A stretch of DNA of 64,000 nt. Source: Cypionkella sinensis. Its GTDB lineage: Bacteria; Pseudomonadota; Alphaproteobacteria; Rhodobacterales; Rhodobacteraceae. Of this stretch, positions 1 through 8,325 are shown piece after piece. Below the pieces are notes generated by a model. That model worked only from the letters and a program-made list of their open reading frames with translations. It had not been told where the DNA came from and ran no database searches. How positions within the stretch are numbered: position 1 is the first letter of the stretch; each line of letters opens with the position of its first letter. A program made the translations under genes and the position numbers. The DNA lies in the NCBI RefSeq assembly GCF_042646385.1, contig NZ_JBHRTO010000002.1, forward strand, positions 682,001-746,000. The letters are read 5' to 3'.

Positions 1-101
1 GCTATCAGCAGCAGCCGTCCGAGCCTTCTGTGCCGCTGATGAACCCCAGCGATGATCAGGTTGAAGCGTTGTTGAAAGACATCCTGAAAAGCGGCAACTG
101 A
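1..101 (+). CDS. C-terminal fragment of an unidentified protein
   Basis: Only the last ~32 codons lie in the window. They end in TGA at 99-101. The readable tail is rich in Q, P and S and ends with MNPSDDQVEALLKDILKSGN. No family can be named from this. A repeat element begins 40 nt after the stop and the next gene (mlaC) converges on it from the other strand. The reading frame is open back to base 1, so it is probably a real gene end. Confidence 0.5.
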   Translation, partial: YQQQPSEPSVPLMNPSDDQVEALLKDILKSGN

Positions 102-140
102 CGCTGGTTTTGGCAGCGAGGGCGTGGTGGCAGGGCGGTG

Positions 141-215
141 GAAATCGCTTCCCATCTGGGAATGACTTGTGGTTTCGGGCGGGTTTAAGCCCGGATTCCA
201 CAAGATGTTGTGGTG
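141..215. repeat. Three-copy intergenic element, copy 1
   Basis: The element starts with the palindrome TTCCCATCTGGGAA (149-162), continues as TGACTTGTGG, and ends with a second palindrome CCACAAGATGTTGTGG (198-213). The ACTTGTGG segment can also pair with CCACAAG, enclosing a smaller CGGGC/GCCCG stem, so a two-stem fold is possible. Related copies are at 32713-32789 and 58815-58893. It lies between the first gene fragment and mlaC. I do not recognise the family. Confidence 0.7.
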
Positions 216-265
216 AGTGGCATTTTGCACGGGTTATCCCGCGCTGTTTCCATCCCCTAACCCCC

Positions 266-333
266 GCCGCCCCGGACTTGATCCGGGGCCTCGCTTCATC
301 CGCCATGAGGCCCCGGATCAAGTCCGGGGCGGC
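266..333. repeat. REP-like inverted repeat, full copy (locus 1)
   Basis: Two 27-nt arms (266-292 and 307-333) are exact reverse complements separated by 14 nt. Each arm carries CCCCGGACTTGATCCGGGG, which is itself nearly palindromic. Full copies recur at 47801-47866 and 58931-58997, and single arms at 38115-38141 and 50027-50053. All five are intergenic. This is the architecture of REP/BIME repeats. It may also stop transcription between the flanking convergent genes. Confidence 0.85.
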
Positions 334-466
334 GGGGTGATGGGGGCTCGTTTGTGCGCGCAACACAGGGCAGCGCCTGACCGCCGGGTGGGCGAACTAC
401 ATAGGTTCTAGGCGGTTTATGGGTCAGCCAACCCCCCAGAGATTCTAGGCGAGAGATCGCAATAGC

Positions 467-569
467 GCCCGCCCGAGGGGGCGGTCTGGCGCTGCCCGGC
501 GGCGCTAAAGCGCCTTGATTCCGGGCTTAGGCTGTCTGCTTGGCCGTAGGGTGCGTGCTTGCACGCACC
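467..569. other. Hairpin-rich spacer, terminator-like stem at 550-569
   Basis: Most of the rest of the 102-584 gap is GC-rich hairpin sequence. The clearest is GGTGCGTG-CTTG-CACGCACC at 550-569, just beyond the mlaC stop and probably its terminator, though no T-run follows. The stretch at 467-515 (TGGCGCTGCCCGGCGGCGC and neighbours) resembles a decayed copy of the large multi-hairpin repeat seen at 53.1 kb. No gene is seen in the gap. Confidence 0.4.
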
Positions 570-584
570 TTCTTCATGCCATCC

Positions 585-1196
585 TTAGGCCGTCTTCAAA
601 TCCGCGATCAGCTTGTCGATATCACCGCCGCGCTTGTCCAACATAGCGCCAATCTCGGTGCGCTCGGACGCCAGCATGTTCACGCCTTCAATGATGATAT
701 TGAAGAACAGGTTCTTGCCAGACTTGTCCGACACATGCCAACGCAGATCGAACGGTGCCTGCCCCTTCAGATGCGCCACCGAGATCACCTCGTAATAGCT
801 CTTGATCGGGCGGGCGTCGGTGACTTCGATCGAGCCGCCAATGAATTCGCGGAAGCGCGAGCCATATTTGCGGCTGATGTAGCCCTGAAACGCCTTGGTA
901 AAGCTGGCCATCTGCGCAGACGAAGCCTTTTTCGCCGCCACACCCAAAGCCGAACGTGCAATCGTCGGAACGTCAGCGTAGCGGCTGAAAATCCGCTCAA
1001 AATCGCCATACATCGCGGTTTGCGATTTGCCGCTGGCGATGGTCGTGTTGATCTCGGCCACAGCCTTGCCGATCATGTCCTTGGCATCATCCACCGTCAG
1101 CGCCAGCGACGGCAGCGGCAGGGCCAGTGCAACCGAACCCAGCGCAAAGCCTGCTGCAAAGCGGCGACGCGACATCATGGAATGGTTATTGTGCAT
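585..1196 (-). CDS. mlaC: MlaC-type phospholipid-binding protein
   Basis: This is a periplasmic phospholipid carrier of the Mla (Ttg2D) system, which moves lipids between the outer and inner membranes. The product is about 203 aa. It begins MHNNHSMMSRRRF, with a twin-arginine-like SRRRF followed by a hydrophobic stretch and a likely cleavage site near LPSLA. The rest matches the MlaC/Ttg2D layout, with conserved segments such as YISRKYGSRF and a C-terminal LIADLKTA. The start was chosen because GAGGA lies 7 nt upstream; a longer frame exists but it runs inside mlaA. It overlaps the end of mlaA by 11 bp, so the two are translationally coupled. The inner-membrane MlaFED ABC transporter is not in the window. 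Confidence 0.88.
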   Translation of the reverse strand: MHNNHSMMSRRRFAAGFALGSVALALPLPSLALTVDDAKDMIGKAVAEINTTIASGKSQTAMYGDFERIFSRYADVPTIARSALGVAAKKASSAQMASFTKAFQGYISRKYGSRFREFIGGSIEVTDARPIKSYYEVISVAHLKGQAPFDLRWHVSDKSGKNLFFNIIIEGVNMLASERTEIGAMLDKRGGDIDKLIADLKTA

Positions 1197-1944
1197 AAGG
1201 GTCCTCAAAGTTTGCATCCGATGGGGCCTCGCCCAGCGTGTAGTGTCGATTTTGCAGATACAGCAGGCGGGCCTGCGCGTAGGGGTCTGCGCTGTCATAT
1301 AGGATCGAATCCACCGTATCACTATGGCGTGCGCGTGATCCAATCTTATCAATCACCTTCGCGCCCGTCACATAATCACTTTCCGGCGATTTGATGGCAA
1401 AGCGCAGCGGGTTGATCGCGTAATCGACGATCAGGCCAGCGGTGTCGCGCTCGGTCGAGGGGCCGATGAGCGGCAACATCTGATAGTTGCCCTCGCCCAC
1501 ACCCCAGACATACAGCGTCTCGCCAAAGTCGGTTTCCTGTGCGGGCAGGCCAAGCGCAGTTGAGGGGTCGAACAGCCCGCCGATCCCCGCCGTGGTGTTG
1601 ACGCCAAAGCGCAGCGTGTTGGCCGCAGCCTTCATCAAACGGCCCTGCAGCACGTTGTTCAGAATATCGCCGGGGGTGTCGAGGTTGGCCGCAAAGTTAT
1701 GCACGCCGGTCAGGATCGGGCCGCGCCCGGACCCCGCCACATCCGAAGCAGGCTGCAAGACGGCCTTGTCGACGGCGACGTTGAAGGCAAACACCTTGCG
1801 GTTAAATCCCTCGGCCGGATCATTCACCGTGTCCGATACCGGAGCCTTGGCGCACCCCGCTATTGCCAGCGTTAATGCAATCCCAACACAAACCGCGCTA
1901 AATCGGCGGATTGTTTCAGAAAGAGATGGAATCACTTGCGCCAT
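1186..1944 (-). CDS. mlaA: MlaA (VacJ) family outer-membrane lipoprotein
   Basis: MlaA sits in the outer membrane and extracts mislocalised phospholipids for MlaC. The 252-aa product has a lipoprotein signal with lipobox LAIAGC, giving the lipidated Cys at about residue 31. The family signature follows: DPAEGFNRKVFAFNVAVDK, then LGVNTTAG-like and GLPAQETDFGETLYVWG segments, and PLIGPSTERDT. The start ATG at 1944 precedes the signal peptide; an in-frame upstream extension is charged and has no signal character. It is first in a two-gene mlaA-mlaC unit, divergent from the type I secretion genes across a 192-bp spacer. Confidence 0.92.
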   Translation of the reverse strand: MAQVIPSLSETIRRFSAVCVGIALTLAIAGCAKAPVSDTVNDPAEGFNRKVFAFNVAVDKAVLQPASDVAGSGRGPILTGVHNFAANLDTPGDILNNVLQGRLMKAAANTLRFGVNTTAGIGGLFDPSTALGLPAQETDFGETLYVWGVGEGNYQMLPLIGPSTERDTAGLIVDYAINPLRFAIKSPESDYVTGAKVIDKIGSRARHSDTVDSILYDSADPYAQARLLYLQNRHYTLGEAPSDANFEDPYAQ

Positions 1945-2136
1945 ACTTCTACATTCCCGCCGAGCTTTACGCGTCACACATAGATTTTGTCGGTGAAAGA
2001 CAAGGGATAAGCGGCGCAAGAGGTTAAGACAACGGCCAAACGTGGCCAAGCGGTGACGCTGGATGATTTCCGCCGATCCTTTGGCCATAAAAATGGGCTG
2101 CGGCCAGACAGGCTACGGGCAGAAACGGAGATGGCG

Positions 2137-3873
2137 ATGAGCCAAATGGATAACCGTCGCGGGGAAGCAGAGCTTCGCGCGGCGCGGGCCGATCAACGCG
2201 GCCTGTTGTGGGCTGTTGCGCTGTTCTCGGTGTTCGCAAACGCACTACAGCTGACCGGGTCGCTGTATATGCTGCAGGTCTATGACCGGGTGCTGGGCAG
2301 CCGATCCGAGGCGACGCTGGTGGCGCTGTCGGTGCTTGTCACCTTCCTGTTCCTCGCGCTTGGTATTCTGGATAACGTCCGCGCCCGCGTCATGGCGCGC
2401 ATCGGTGCAAAGATGCAGGATCGGCTCGACCGCCGGGTGTTCTCTGCCGCGATGCGCCGCCTGACCCTGCAACCGAACGAGCCCACCGCCATCGCCGCGC
2501 AGCGCGATCTGGAGGCGATCCAGCGGCTTTGGGCCTCACCCGTGCTGCTGGCGCTTTTCGATCTGCCGTTCATGCCGTTGTTCTTCATCGCGATCTACAT
2601 CTTCCACCCCTATCTGTTCATCCTGTCGCTGGTGGGTGGCATCATTCTGGTGATCGTCACCATCCTGAACCAGCGCCTGACCCTTGCGCCACTCACCCGC
2701 ACCAACAACCTGACCTTGGGGGCAGAGCGGATGTCTGACCTGATCAAGGGCGAGTCCGAAACCGTGCAGGCGCTTGGCATGACCACCGCCGCCTTTGACC
2801 GCTGGCAAAAGGCGCGCGGGGCGGCCCTTGCCGCCAGCATCAAGGCGGGCGATCTGGCGGGCAGCTTTGGCGGCATCAGCAAGACCTTCCGGGTGTTTCT
2901 GCAATCGGCGATGCTGGGCATGGGGGCCTGGCTGGTGCTGAAGGGCGAACTTTCCTCGGGGGCGATGATCGCAGGCTCGATCCTGATGGGCCGCGCGCTG
3001 TCACCGATCGAGCAAGTCATCGGCCAATGGGCGATCATCACCCGCGCGCAGGAAGCCAACCGCCGCCTGTCGGACCTGCTGTCGCGCGTGCCGGAAGAAC
3101 AACCGCGCACCGCCCTGCCGCATCCGAAAGCCGTGCTTGAGGCGCAGAACCTGACCGTGATCCCCCCCGGCGAACAGCAAGCCGTGCTGCGGGCGATCAA
3201 CTTCCGGCTGGAGCCGGGGCAGGCTTTGGGTGTGATCGGGCCATCAGGTGCGGGCAAATCCACCCTTGCCCGCGCGTTGATCAACGTCTGGAAGCCCGCA
3301 GGCGGCAAGGTGCGTCTGGATGGCGCAACGCTGGATCAATACGACCCCGACATCCTCGGCAGCTACATCGGCTATCTGCCGCAGCGCATCACCCTGTTTG
3401 ACGGCACGATTGCCGAGAACATCGCCCGCCTGCAAGACCATGCCGATGCCGCCAAGATCGTTGACGCTGCAAAGCGGGCCGCAGCGCATGACATGATCAT
3501 CAAACTGCCCGAAGGCTATGACACCCGGATTTCCCAGATCGGCGGCCGCCTGTCGGGCGGGCAGATCCAGCGCATCGGCCTTGCGCGTGCGCTTTACAAC
3601 AACCCGGTGATTCTGGTGCTGGACGAGCCGAATTCCAACCTCGACAACGACGGCACAATTGCGCTGAACACCGCCATTCGCACCACCAAAGAGGCAGGAG
3701 GCGCTGTGTTGATCATGGCCCACCGCCCCGCCGCCATTCAGGAATGTGAACTGCTTTTGGTGCTGGAAGACGGGATGCGCCGCGCCTTTGGCCCCCGCGA
3801 TGCCGTCCTGCGTGAGATGGTGAAGAACCATAACCAGATCACAACTGCGACCGCGCCCGGAGGCGTATCATGA
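2137..3873 (+). CDS. Type I secretion ABC transporter (PrtD-like)
   Basis: This is a fused membrane/ATPase subunit that energises one-step protein export across both membranes. The 578-aa product has an N-terminal six-helix transmembrane domain (about residues 20-300, starting with LLWAVALFSVFANALQLTG). A C-terminal nucleotide-binding domain follows, with Walker A GPSGAGKS, signature LSGGQIQRIGLARAL, Walker B VILVLDEP and the H-loop MAHRP. There is no N-terminal C39 peptidase, which fits the PrtD rather than the bacteriocin class. GGAG six nt upstream supports ATG 2137; ATG 2131 or 2053 would add up to 28 residues. It overlaps the adaptor gene by 4 bp. No TolC gene and no RTX substrate lie nearby, so the cargo is unknown. 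Confidence 0.9.
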   Translation: MSQMDNRRGEAELRAARADQRGLLWAVALFSVFANALQLTGSLYMLQVYDRVLGSRSEATLVALSVLVTFLFLALGILDNVRARVMARIGAKMQDRLDRRVFSAAMRRLTLQPNEPTAIAAQRDLEAIQRLWASPVLLALFDLPFMPLFFIAIYIFHPYLFILSLVGGIILVIVTILNQRLTLAPLTRTNNLTLGAERMSDLIKGESETVQALGMTTAAFDRWQKARGAALAASIKAGDLAGSFGGISKTFRVFLQSAMLGMGAWLVLKGELSSGAMIAGSILMGRALSPIEQVIGQWAIITRAQEANRRLSDLLSRVPEEQPRTALPHPKAVLEAQNLTVIPPGEQQAVLRAINFRLEPGQALGVIGPSGAGKSTLARALINVWKPAGGKVRLDGATLDQYDPDILGSYIGYLPQRITLFDGTIAENIARLQDHADAAKIVDAAKRAAAHDMIIKLPEGYDTRISQIGGRLSGGQIQRIGLARALYNNPVILVLDEPNSNLDNDGTIALNTAIRTTKEAGGAVLIMAHRPAAIQECELLLVLEDGMRRAFGPRDAVLREMVKNHNQITTATAPGGVS

Positions 3874-5240
3874 ACCAAACCCCCGCCCCGGTGAAACCGA
3901 CCGCTGTTGCCCCCGTGGCATCCGCAGCCAATCCGCCCTCTACCCTTGCCCCGGCATGGTCGGCCAAGCGCCCGGTGATCATCGGGCTTGTCACTGTCGC
4001 CCTGCTGGTGTTCGGCTTTGGTGGCTGGTCCCTGACCACCGAAATCGACGGTGCCATCGTGGCCAATGGCCAGCTTGAGGTCGAAAAGAACAAGCAGATT
4101 GTGAACCACCCCGACGGCGGCGTTGTCGCGGAAATCGCGGTGAAAGAGGCACAGGCGGTGAAAGCTGGCGATCTGTTGATCCGGCTGGATGGCAGCCTGC
4201 TGCAATCGGAACTGGCCATTGTCGAGGGCCAGCTTTTCGAGATGCTCGCCCGCCGCGCCCGGATGGAGGCAGAGCGTGACGACAAAGACGCGCCCAGCTT
4301 TACCGGCGAACTGGTCGATCTGGCCAAAACCCGCCCCGATGTGGCCGAGCAAATCGAAGGCCAGCGCAAGCTTTTCGCCGCCCGCAAGGAAAGTCTTGCC
4401 CGGCAGACCGAGCAACTGGGCAAACGCGCAGGTCAGATCGCCTCGCAGATTGATGGCGTGAATGCGCAGATCGCAGCCTTGCAGCAACAGCTTGCCCTGA
4501 TCGAACAGGAACTGACCGCGCAGCAAACGCTGCTGGACAAGGGCCTTGCCCAATCCAGCCGGGTGCTGGAACTGGAGCGCAACAAGGCCTCGTTGCAAGG
4601 CAGCATGGGTGAGTTGATCGCCTCGAAAGCCCAAGCCGAAGGTCGCGGCACCGAGATTGATCTGGAGGTGTTGCGTCTGGCTGCGGTCCGGCGCGAAGAG
4701 GCGAACACCCAGTTGCGCGATCTTGGCCCGCAAGTGCTGGAACTTGTCGAGCGTCGCCGCGCGTTGATCGAACGCATCGCGCGTCTGGACATTCGCGCGC
4801 CGGTGGCAGGGCTGGTGTTGGGGCTGCAAGTCACCTCGCCACGCTCGGTGCTGCGCCCGGCAGAGCCTGTGCTTTACATCATCCCGCAAGACCGCCCCTT
4901 GGTGATCACCGCGCAGGTGCAGCCGATCCATATCGACGAGGTGCATGTCGGCCAAAAGGTGCGCCTTGCCTTCCCGGCGTTTTCGGCCCGCACCACGCCC
5001 GAGATTTTCGGCCATGTGGCGACGATCTCTGCCGATGCCTTGGTCGATCAACGCACCCAAGCCAGCTATTTCCGCGCCGAGATTTTGCTGGATGAGGGCG
5101 AATTGGCCAAGCTGAAAGAGCAAACCCTGCTGCCCGGTATGCCGGTGGAGGCGTTTATCGAGACTGGCGCACGCTCTCCGATGAGCTATCTTTTGAAGCC
5201 GTTCACCGATTACTTCAAAATGGCGTTCCGCGAGGGCTGA
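3870..5240 (+). CDS. HlyD-family type I secretion adaptor
   Basis: This is the periplasmic membrane-fusion subunit linking the inner-membrane ABC exporter to an outer-membrane TolC channel. The 456-aa product has a Pro/Ala-rich cytoplasmic tail and one transmembrane helix at about residues 32-52. A split biotinyl-lipoyl domain follows (GGVVAEIAVKEAQAVKAGD ... LDIRAPVAGLVLGL), flanking a long helical hairpin of about 150 residues with heptad-like Q/L/E repeats. The C-terminal half is the beta-barrel domain, ending in VEAFIETGARSPMSYLLKPF. This layout matches the PrtE/HlyD family. Translation is coupled to the ATPase gene by an ATGA overlap. Confidence 0.92.
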   Translation: MNQTPAPVKPTAVAPVASAANPPSTLAPAWSAKRPVIIGLVTVALLVFGFGGWSLTTEIDGAIVANGQLEVEKNKQIVNHPDGGVVAEIAVKEAQAVKAGDLLIRLDGSLLQSELAIVEGQLFEMLARRARMEAERDDKDAPSFTGELVDLAKTRPDVAEQIEGQRKLFAARKESLARQTEQLGKRAGQIASQIDGVNAQIAALQQQLALIEQELTAQQTLLDKGLAQSSRVLELERNKASLQGSMGELIASKAQAEGRGTEIDLEVLRLAAVRREEANTQLRDLGPQVLELVERRRALIERIARLDIRAPVAGLVLGLQVTSPRSVLRPAEPVLYIIPQDRPLVITAQVQPIHIDEVHVGQKVRLAFPAFSARTTPEIFGHVATISADALVDQRTQASYFRAEILLDEGELAKLKEQTLLPGMPVEAFIETGARSPMSYLLKPFTDYFKMAFREG

Positions 5241-5245
5241 CGGCA

Positions 5246-5272
5246 TACGGGGAGGGCCAAGCCCTCCCCGTA
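5246..5272 (+). terminator. Hairpin terminator after type I secretion genes
   Basis: A perfect 12-bp stem TACGGGGAGGGC / GCCCTCCCCGTA encloses a 3-nt loop and begins 6 nt after the HlyD stop codon. No T-run follows, so termination strength is uncertain, but position and stability fit an operon end. Confidence 0.6.
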
Positions 5273-5384
5273 CCCCTTCCGCGCACCCGGATGGCCGCGC
5301 CCTGCCATTGCCAAAGCCTGTGAACGGGCCAAATCGTTAAGATTTCCTTAAATCCACTATGCTAACCCATTGATTAGTCATATC

Positions 5385-5407
5385 AAAAAAGGTCCCGAGT
5401 TGGGACC
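5385..5407 (-). terminator. Intrinsic terminator on the minus strand with no gene upstream
   Basis: Read on the minus strand this is GGTCCC-AACTC-GGGACC followed by TTTTTT, a textbook rho-independent terminator. The only sequence it could serve is the 65 nt up to ridA, which is on the plus strand. It may end a short antisense RNA, block antisense transcription, or be chance. Confidence 0.5.
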
Positions 5408-5472
5408 AGCCAAGTCTTGCCCCCATGCTCTGCCCCGGATAGCCTGCGCCAAACCAGATCAGGAGCCCGACC

Positions 5473-5934
5473 ATGTCCAGCATCGAAGCCCGCCTCGCCG
5501 AACTTGGCGTCACCCTGCCCGACGCCCCAGCGCCTGCGGCCAATTACGTGCCTTTCGTTCAGACCGGCAATCTGGTGCATATCTCGGGCCAGATCAGCGC
5601 CAATGCCAGCGGCCAGATCAAGGGCAAGCTGGGGGCGGATCTTTCGATTGAACAAGGGGCCGAAGCCGCGAAGGCCTGCGCGATTTCCCTGCTGGCGCAG
5701 TTGAAGAAGGCCTGCGGCGGCGATCTTTCCCGCGTGGTGCGGGCAGTGAAACTGGTGGGCTTCGTGAACTCCACCGCCGATTTCGTTGACCAACCCAAGG
5801 TGATCAACGGCGCATCCGATTTCATGGTTGCCGTGCTGGGGGATGCAGGCCGCCACGCCCGCTCGGCGGTTTCCGCAGCGTCGTTGCCGTTCGGGGTGGC
5901 GGTGGAGATCGAAGGCATCTTCGAGATCAAGTGA
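5473..5934 (+). CDS. RidA family protein
   Basis: This protein belongs to the RidA/YjgF/YER057c superfamily, whose archetype hydrolyses reactive enamine/imine intermediates made by PLP enzymes. The 153-aa chain fits the slightly longer subgroup. It shows VHISGQIS early and the C-terminal signature HARSAVSAASLPFGVAVEIE, which contains the conserved Arg that binds the substrate carboxylate. A ribosome site (AGGAGC) lies about 8 nt upstream of the ATG. It is followed immediately by a phosphodiesterase gene (stop and start share one base), so the two are co-transcribed. The physiological substrate cannot be inferred. Confidence 0.88.
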   Translation: MSSIEARLAELGVTLPDAPAPAANYVPFVQTGNLVHISGQISANASGQIKGKLGADLSIEQGAEAAKACAISLLAQLKKACGGDLSRVVRAVKLVGFVNSTADFVDQPKVINGASDFMVAVLGDAGRHARSAVSAASLPFGVAVEIEGIFEIK

Positions 5935-6704
5935 TGCGCGCGCCCCTGCCCGCCGGGTTTCTCACCGCCCCCCTCGCCCACCGCGCCTACCATGACCGCG
6001 CACAAGGCCGCCCCGAGAATTCTCGGGCGGCCATCACGGCGGCCATTGCGGCGGGCTATGGCATCGAGATCGACCTGCAACTGTCCAGCGATGGCGTGGC
6101 GATGGTGTTCCATGATGAGGCGCTGGATCGGCTTACGCCTGCGACCGGGCTGGTCAAGGATCACACCGCCGCAGAACTGTCGCGGATCAGCTTGCGCGAC
6201 AGCGCCGAGACAATCCCGACGCTGGCGGAAATCCTGACGCTGGTGGCGGGCCGCACCCCGCTGCTGATCGAGATCAAGGACCAGACCGACACCATGTCTG
6301 ACACCGATGGCCGGCTCGAGGCTGCGACCGCCGCGCTGCTGGCTGATGACAAAGGTCCGGTCGCGGTGATGTCGTTCAATCCGCATTCCATCGCGCATAT
6401 GGCGCGCCTTGCCCCCGCCATCCCGCGCGGGCTGACCACCTCGGCCTATGATCCGACGGACTGGGCGCCGCTGGCGGCTGAAACCTGCAGTCAACTGCGC
6501 GCGATCCCCGATTACGACCGCACTTTGTCCAGCTTTATCAGCCACGAAGCCGCCGACCTGTCCCGCCCCCGCGTGGCTGATCTGAAAGCGCAAGGTGCTG
6601 CAATTTTGTGCTGGACGATCCGATCCCCGGCAGCCGAGGCAGAGGCGCGCAAGGTGGCACAGAATGTCACCTTCGAAGGCTATGCCGCAGCCCTGAGCGC
6701 TTGA
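5934..6704 (+). CDS. Glycerophosphodiester phosphodiesterase family protein
   Basis: The enzyme hydrolyses glycerophosphodiesters (lipid breakdown products) to glycerol-3-phosphate and an alcohol. The 256-aa sequence carries the GDPD hallmarks: catalytic His-Arg in APLAHRAYH, the PENS element, EIDLQLSSDGVAMVFHDE with metal-binding Glu/Asp and the second catalytic His, and LLIEIKDQ further on. There is no signal peptide, so a cytoplasmic UgpQ-like role is likely. ATG 5934 was preferred over the in-frame GTG at 5931 because it overlaps the ridA stop (TGATG), the normal coupling pattern here. Confidence 0.9.
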   Translation: MRAPLPAGFLTAPLAHRAYHDRAQGRPENSRAAITAAIAAGYGIEIDLQLSSDGVAMVFHDEALDRLTPATGLVKDHTAAELSRISLRDSAETIPTLAEILTLVAGRTPLLIEIKDQTDTMSDTDGRLEAATAALLADDKGPVAVMSFNPHSIAHMARLAPAIPRGLTTSAYDPTDWAPLAAETCSQLRAIPDYDRTLSSFISHEAADLSRPRVADLKAQGAAILCWTIRSPAAEAEARKVAQNVTFEGYAAALSA

Positions 6705-6753
6705 CGAAATCAGGCCCCACCCCATCTGCTGCACAGGCAGAACTCATCGGGGT

Positions 6754-6775
6754 CTGGGGGCCACACGGCCCCCAG
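6754..6775 (+). terminator. Hairpin after the GDPD gene
   Basis: A perfect 9-bp stem CTGGGGGCC / GGCCCCCAG with loop ACAC lies 50 nt after the GDPD stop and 22 nt before the next start. It is probably a transcription terminator or attenuator. Confidence 0.6.
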
Positions 6776-6797
6776 CCTTGGCTTAAAACACAGGCGG

Positions 6798-7946
6798 ATG
6801 ATGCAGGCAGAGCTTCTTGACGGCATGGCAGAGCTGACGGCGGCGGAATGGGATGCCCTTGCCTGCCCCGAACCCGGTCGCCCGGCTGACCCGTTCACCA
6901 CATATCGGTTTTTGTCGGCACTGGAGCGTTCACATTCCACCGGCAAAGGCACGGGCTGGCAGCCGCGCCCGTTGATCCTGCGCGATCAGGCCCCGGTTGC
7001 GGCCCTGCCGCTTTACGTGAAATCGCACAGTCAGGGCGAATATATCTTCGATCACGGCTGGGCGCAGGCATTCGAACGCGCGGGCGGGCGGTATTATCCG
7101 AAACTGCAAGCGGCGGTGCCCTTCACCCCAGCCACGGGGCCGCGTTTTTTGGGCGATCCCGGCTTGCGCGAAACCCTGCTGGAAGCCGCGATTGGCGTGA
7201 CCGAGCAGAACAAGCTGTCATCGCTGCACATCACCTTCTGCACTCAGGACGAGGCCGAGGCTTTGGCGGGCCAGCATGGCATGTTGCACCGCATCACCCA
7301 GCAGTTTCACTGGGAGAATCGCGGCTATGCGGGCTTTGATGATTTTCTTGCCGATCTCTCCAGCCGCAAACGCAAGATGATCCGCAAGGAACGCGAAACT
7401 GCGCGTGCGTCGGGGCTGACCATCCGCGCGCTGACGGGGGATGAGATCGAGCCTGCGCATTGGGATGCGTTCTGGATTTTCTATCAGGATACGGGCAGCC
7501 GCAAATGGGGGACGCCATACCTGACGCGCGCGTTCTTCGATGAAATTCAAGCCACGATGCGCGAGGATGTGTTGCTTGTGCTGGCGTTCAACGGCGAAAT
7601 TCCGGTTGCGGGCGCGCTAAATTTCATCGGGCGGGATACGCTTTATGGCCGCTATTGGGGCTGTATCGAGGATCACCCCTGCCTGCATTTCGAGTTGTGC
7701 TATTATCAGGCGATTGACTGGGCGATTGCGCAGGGCCTGTTACGGGTTGAAGCTGGGGCGCAGGGGGAACACAAGCTGGCGCGCGGCTATCTGCCGATGC
7801 CGGTGCATTCGCTGCACTACATCGCCGATCCGGCTTTCCGCGACGCGGTGGCGCGCTATCTTGTCGAAGAACGCCGCGCTGTTGATGAGGAAATCGAGGT
7901 TCTCACCGCCTACGGACCATTCCGGCGCGTGTCCTCAGAAGATTGA
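6798..7946 (+). CDS. DUF482 / FemAB-like acyltransferase-fold protein
   Basis: The 382-aa protein matches the DUF482 ('peptidogalycan biosynthesis') family, a two-domain GNAT-fold group related to FemAB aminoacyltransferases. Supporting segments are an N-terminal DPFTTYRFLSALE, the basic central SSRKRKMIRKERE, and the C-terminal GRYWGCIEDHPCLHFELCYY and GAQGEHKLARGY blocks. The enzymatic reaction of this family is not established to my knowledge. It overlaps nothing upstream, but the next gene starts 12 nt after its stop. Length is typical and no damage is seen. Confidence 0.85.
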   Translation: MMQAELLDGMAELTAAEWDALACPEPGRPADPFTTYRFLSALERSHSTGKGTGWQPRPLILRDQAPVAALPLYVKSHSQGEYIFDHGWAQAFERAGGRYYPKLQAAVPFTPATGPRFLGDPGLRETLLEAAIGVTEQNKLSSLHITFCTQDEAEALAGQHGMLHRITQQFHWENRGYAGFDDFLADLSSRKRKMIRKERETARASGLTIRALTGDEIEPAHWDAFWIFYQDTGSRKWGTPYLTRAFFDEIQATMREDVLLVLAFNGEIPVAGALNFIGRDTLYGRYWGCIEDHPCLHFELCYYQAIDWAIAQGLLRVEAGAQGEHKLARGYLPMPVHSLHYIADPAFRDAVARYLVEERRAVDEEIEVLTAYGPFRRVSSED

Positions 7947-7957
7947 AAGGAAACCCA

Positions 7958-8323
7958 ATGGCTGAACTGCTGAGCACCGAAGATCGCGCTGCGCTGCCCG
8001 CCTTGGGCGAAACCGGCTGGGGCGCGGTGCCAGACCGCGATGCAATCCGCAAGGTTTGGAAATTCAAGAATTTTTCCGAAGCCTGGGGATTTATGTCGCG
8101 CGCGGCACTGGCGGCGGAAAAGTTGAACCATCACCCGGAATGGTCGAATAAATTCAACATCGTGGATGTCACGCTGGTCACACACGATTGCAACGGGTTG
8201 TCGGCGTTGGACATCACCTTGGCGAAACAGATGGACAAGATCGCGGGCGGGGTCGAGGTTGTTCGCAACCATTCCGAGCCGATTTCCTGCCTCTGCGAAA
8301 CCCGCGCAAACCGGATCGCTTAG
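7958..8323 (+). CDS. Pterin-4a-carbinolamine dehydratase
   Basis: This enzyme dehydrates 4a-hydroxytetrahydrobiopterin, recycling the cofactor of aromatic amino acid hydroxylases. The 121-aa chain carries the family motif EKLNHHPEWSNKFNIVDVTL followed by THDCNGLSALDITLA, including the catalytic His pair and the later conserved His of THD. ATG 7958 has AAGGA 8 nt upstream; an in-frame ATG five codons earlier overlaps the DUF482 stop and lacks that spacing. No phenylalanine hydroxylase gene is nearby, which is common for phhB in this group. Confidence 0.92.
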   Translation: MAELLSTEDRAALPALGETGWGAVPDRDAIRKVWKFKNFSEAWGFMSRAALAAEKLNHHPEWSNKFNIVDVTLVTHDCNGLSALDITLAKQMDKIAGGVEVVRNHSEPISCLCETRANRIA

Positions 8324-8325
8324 GG

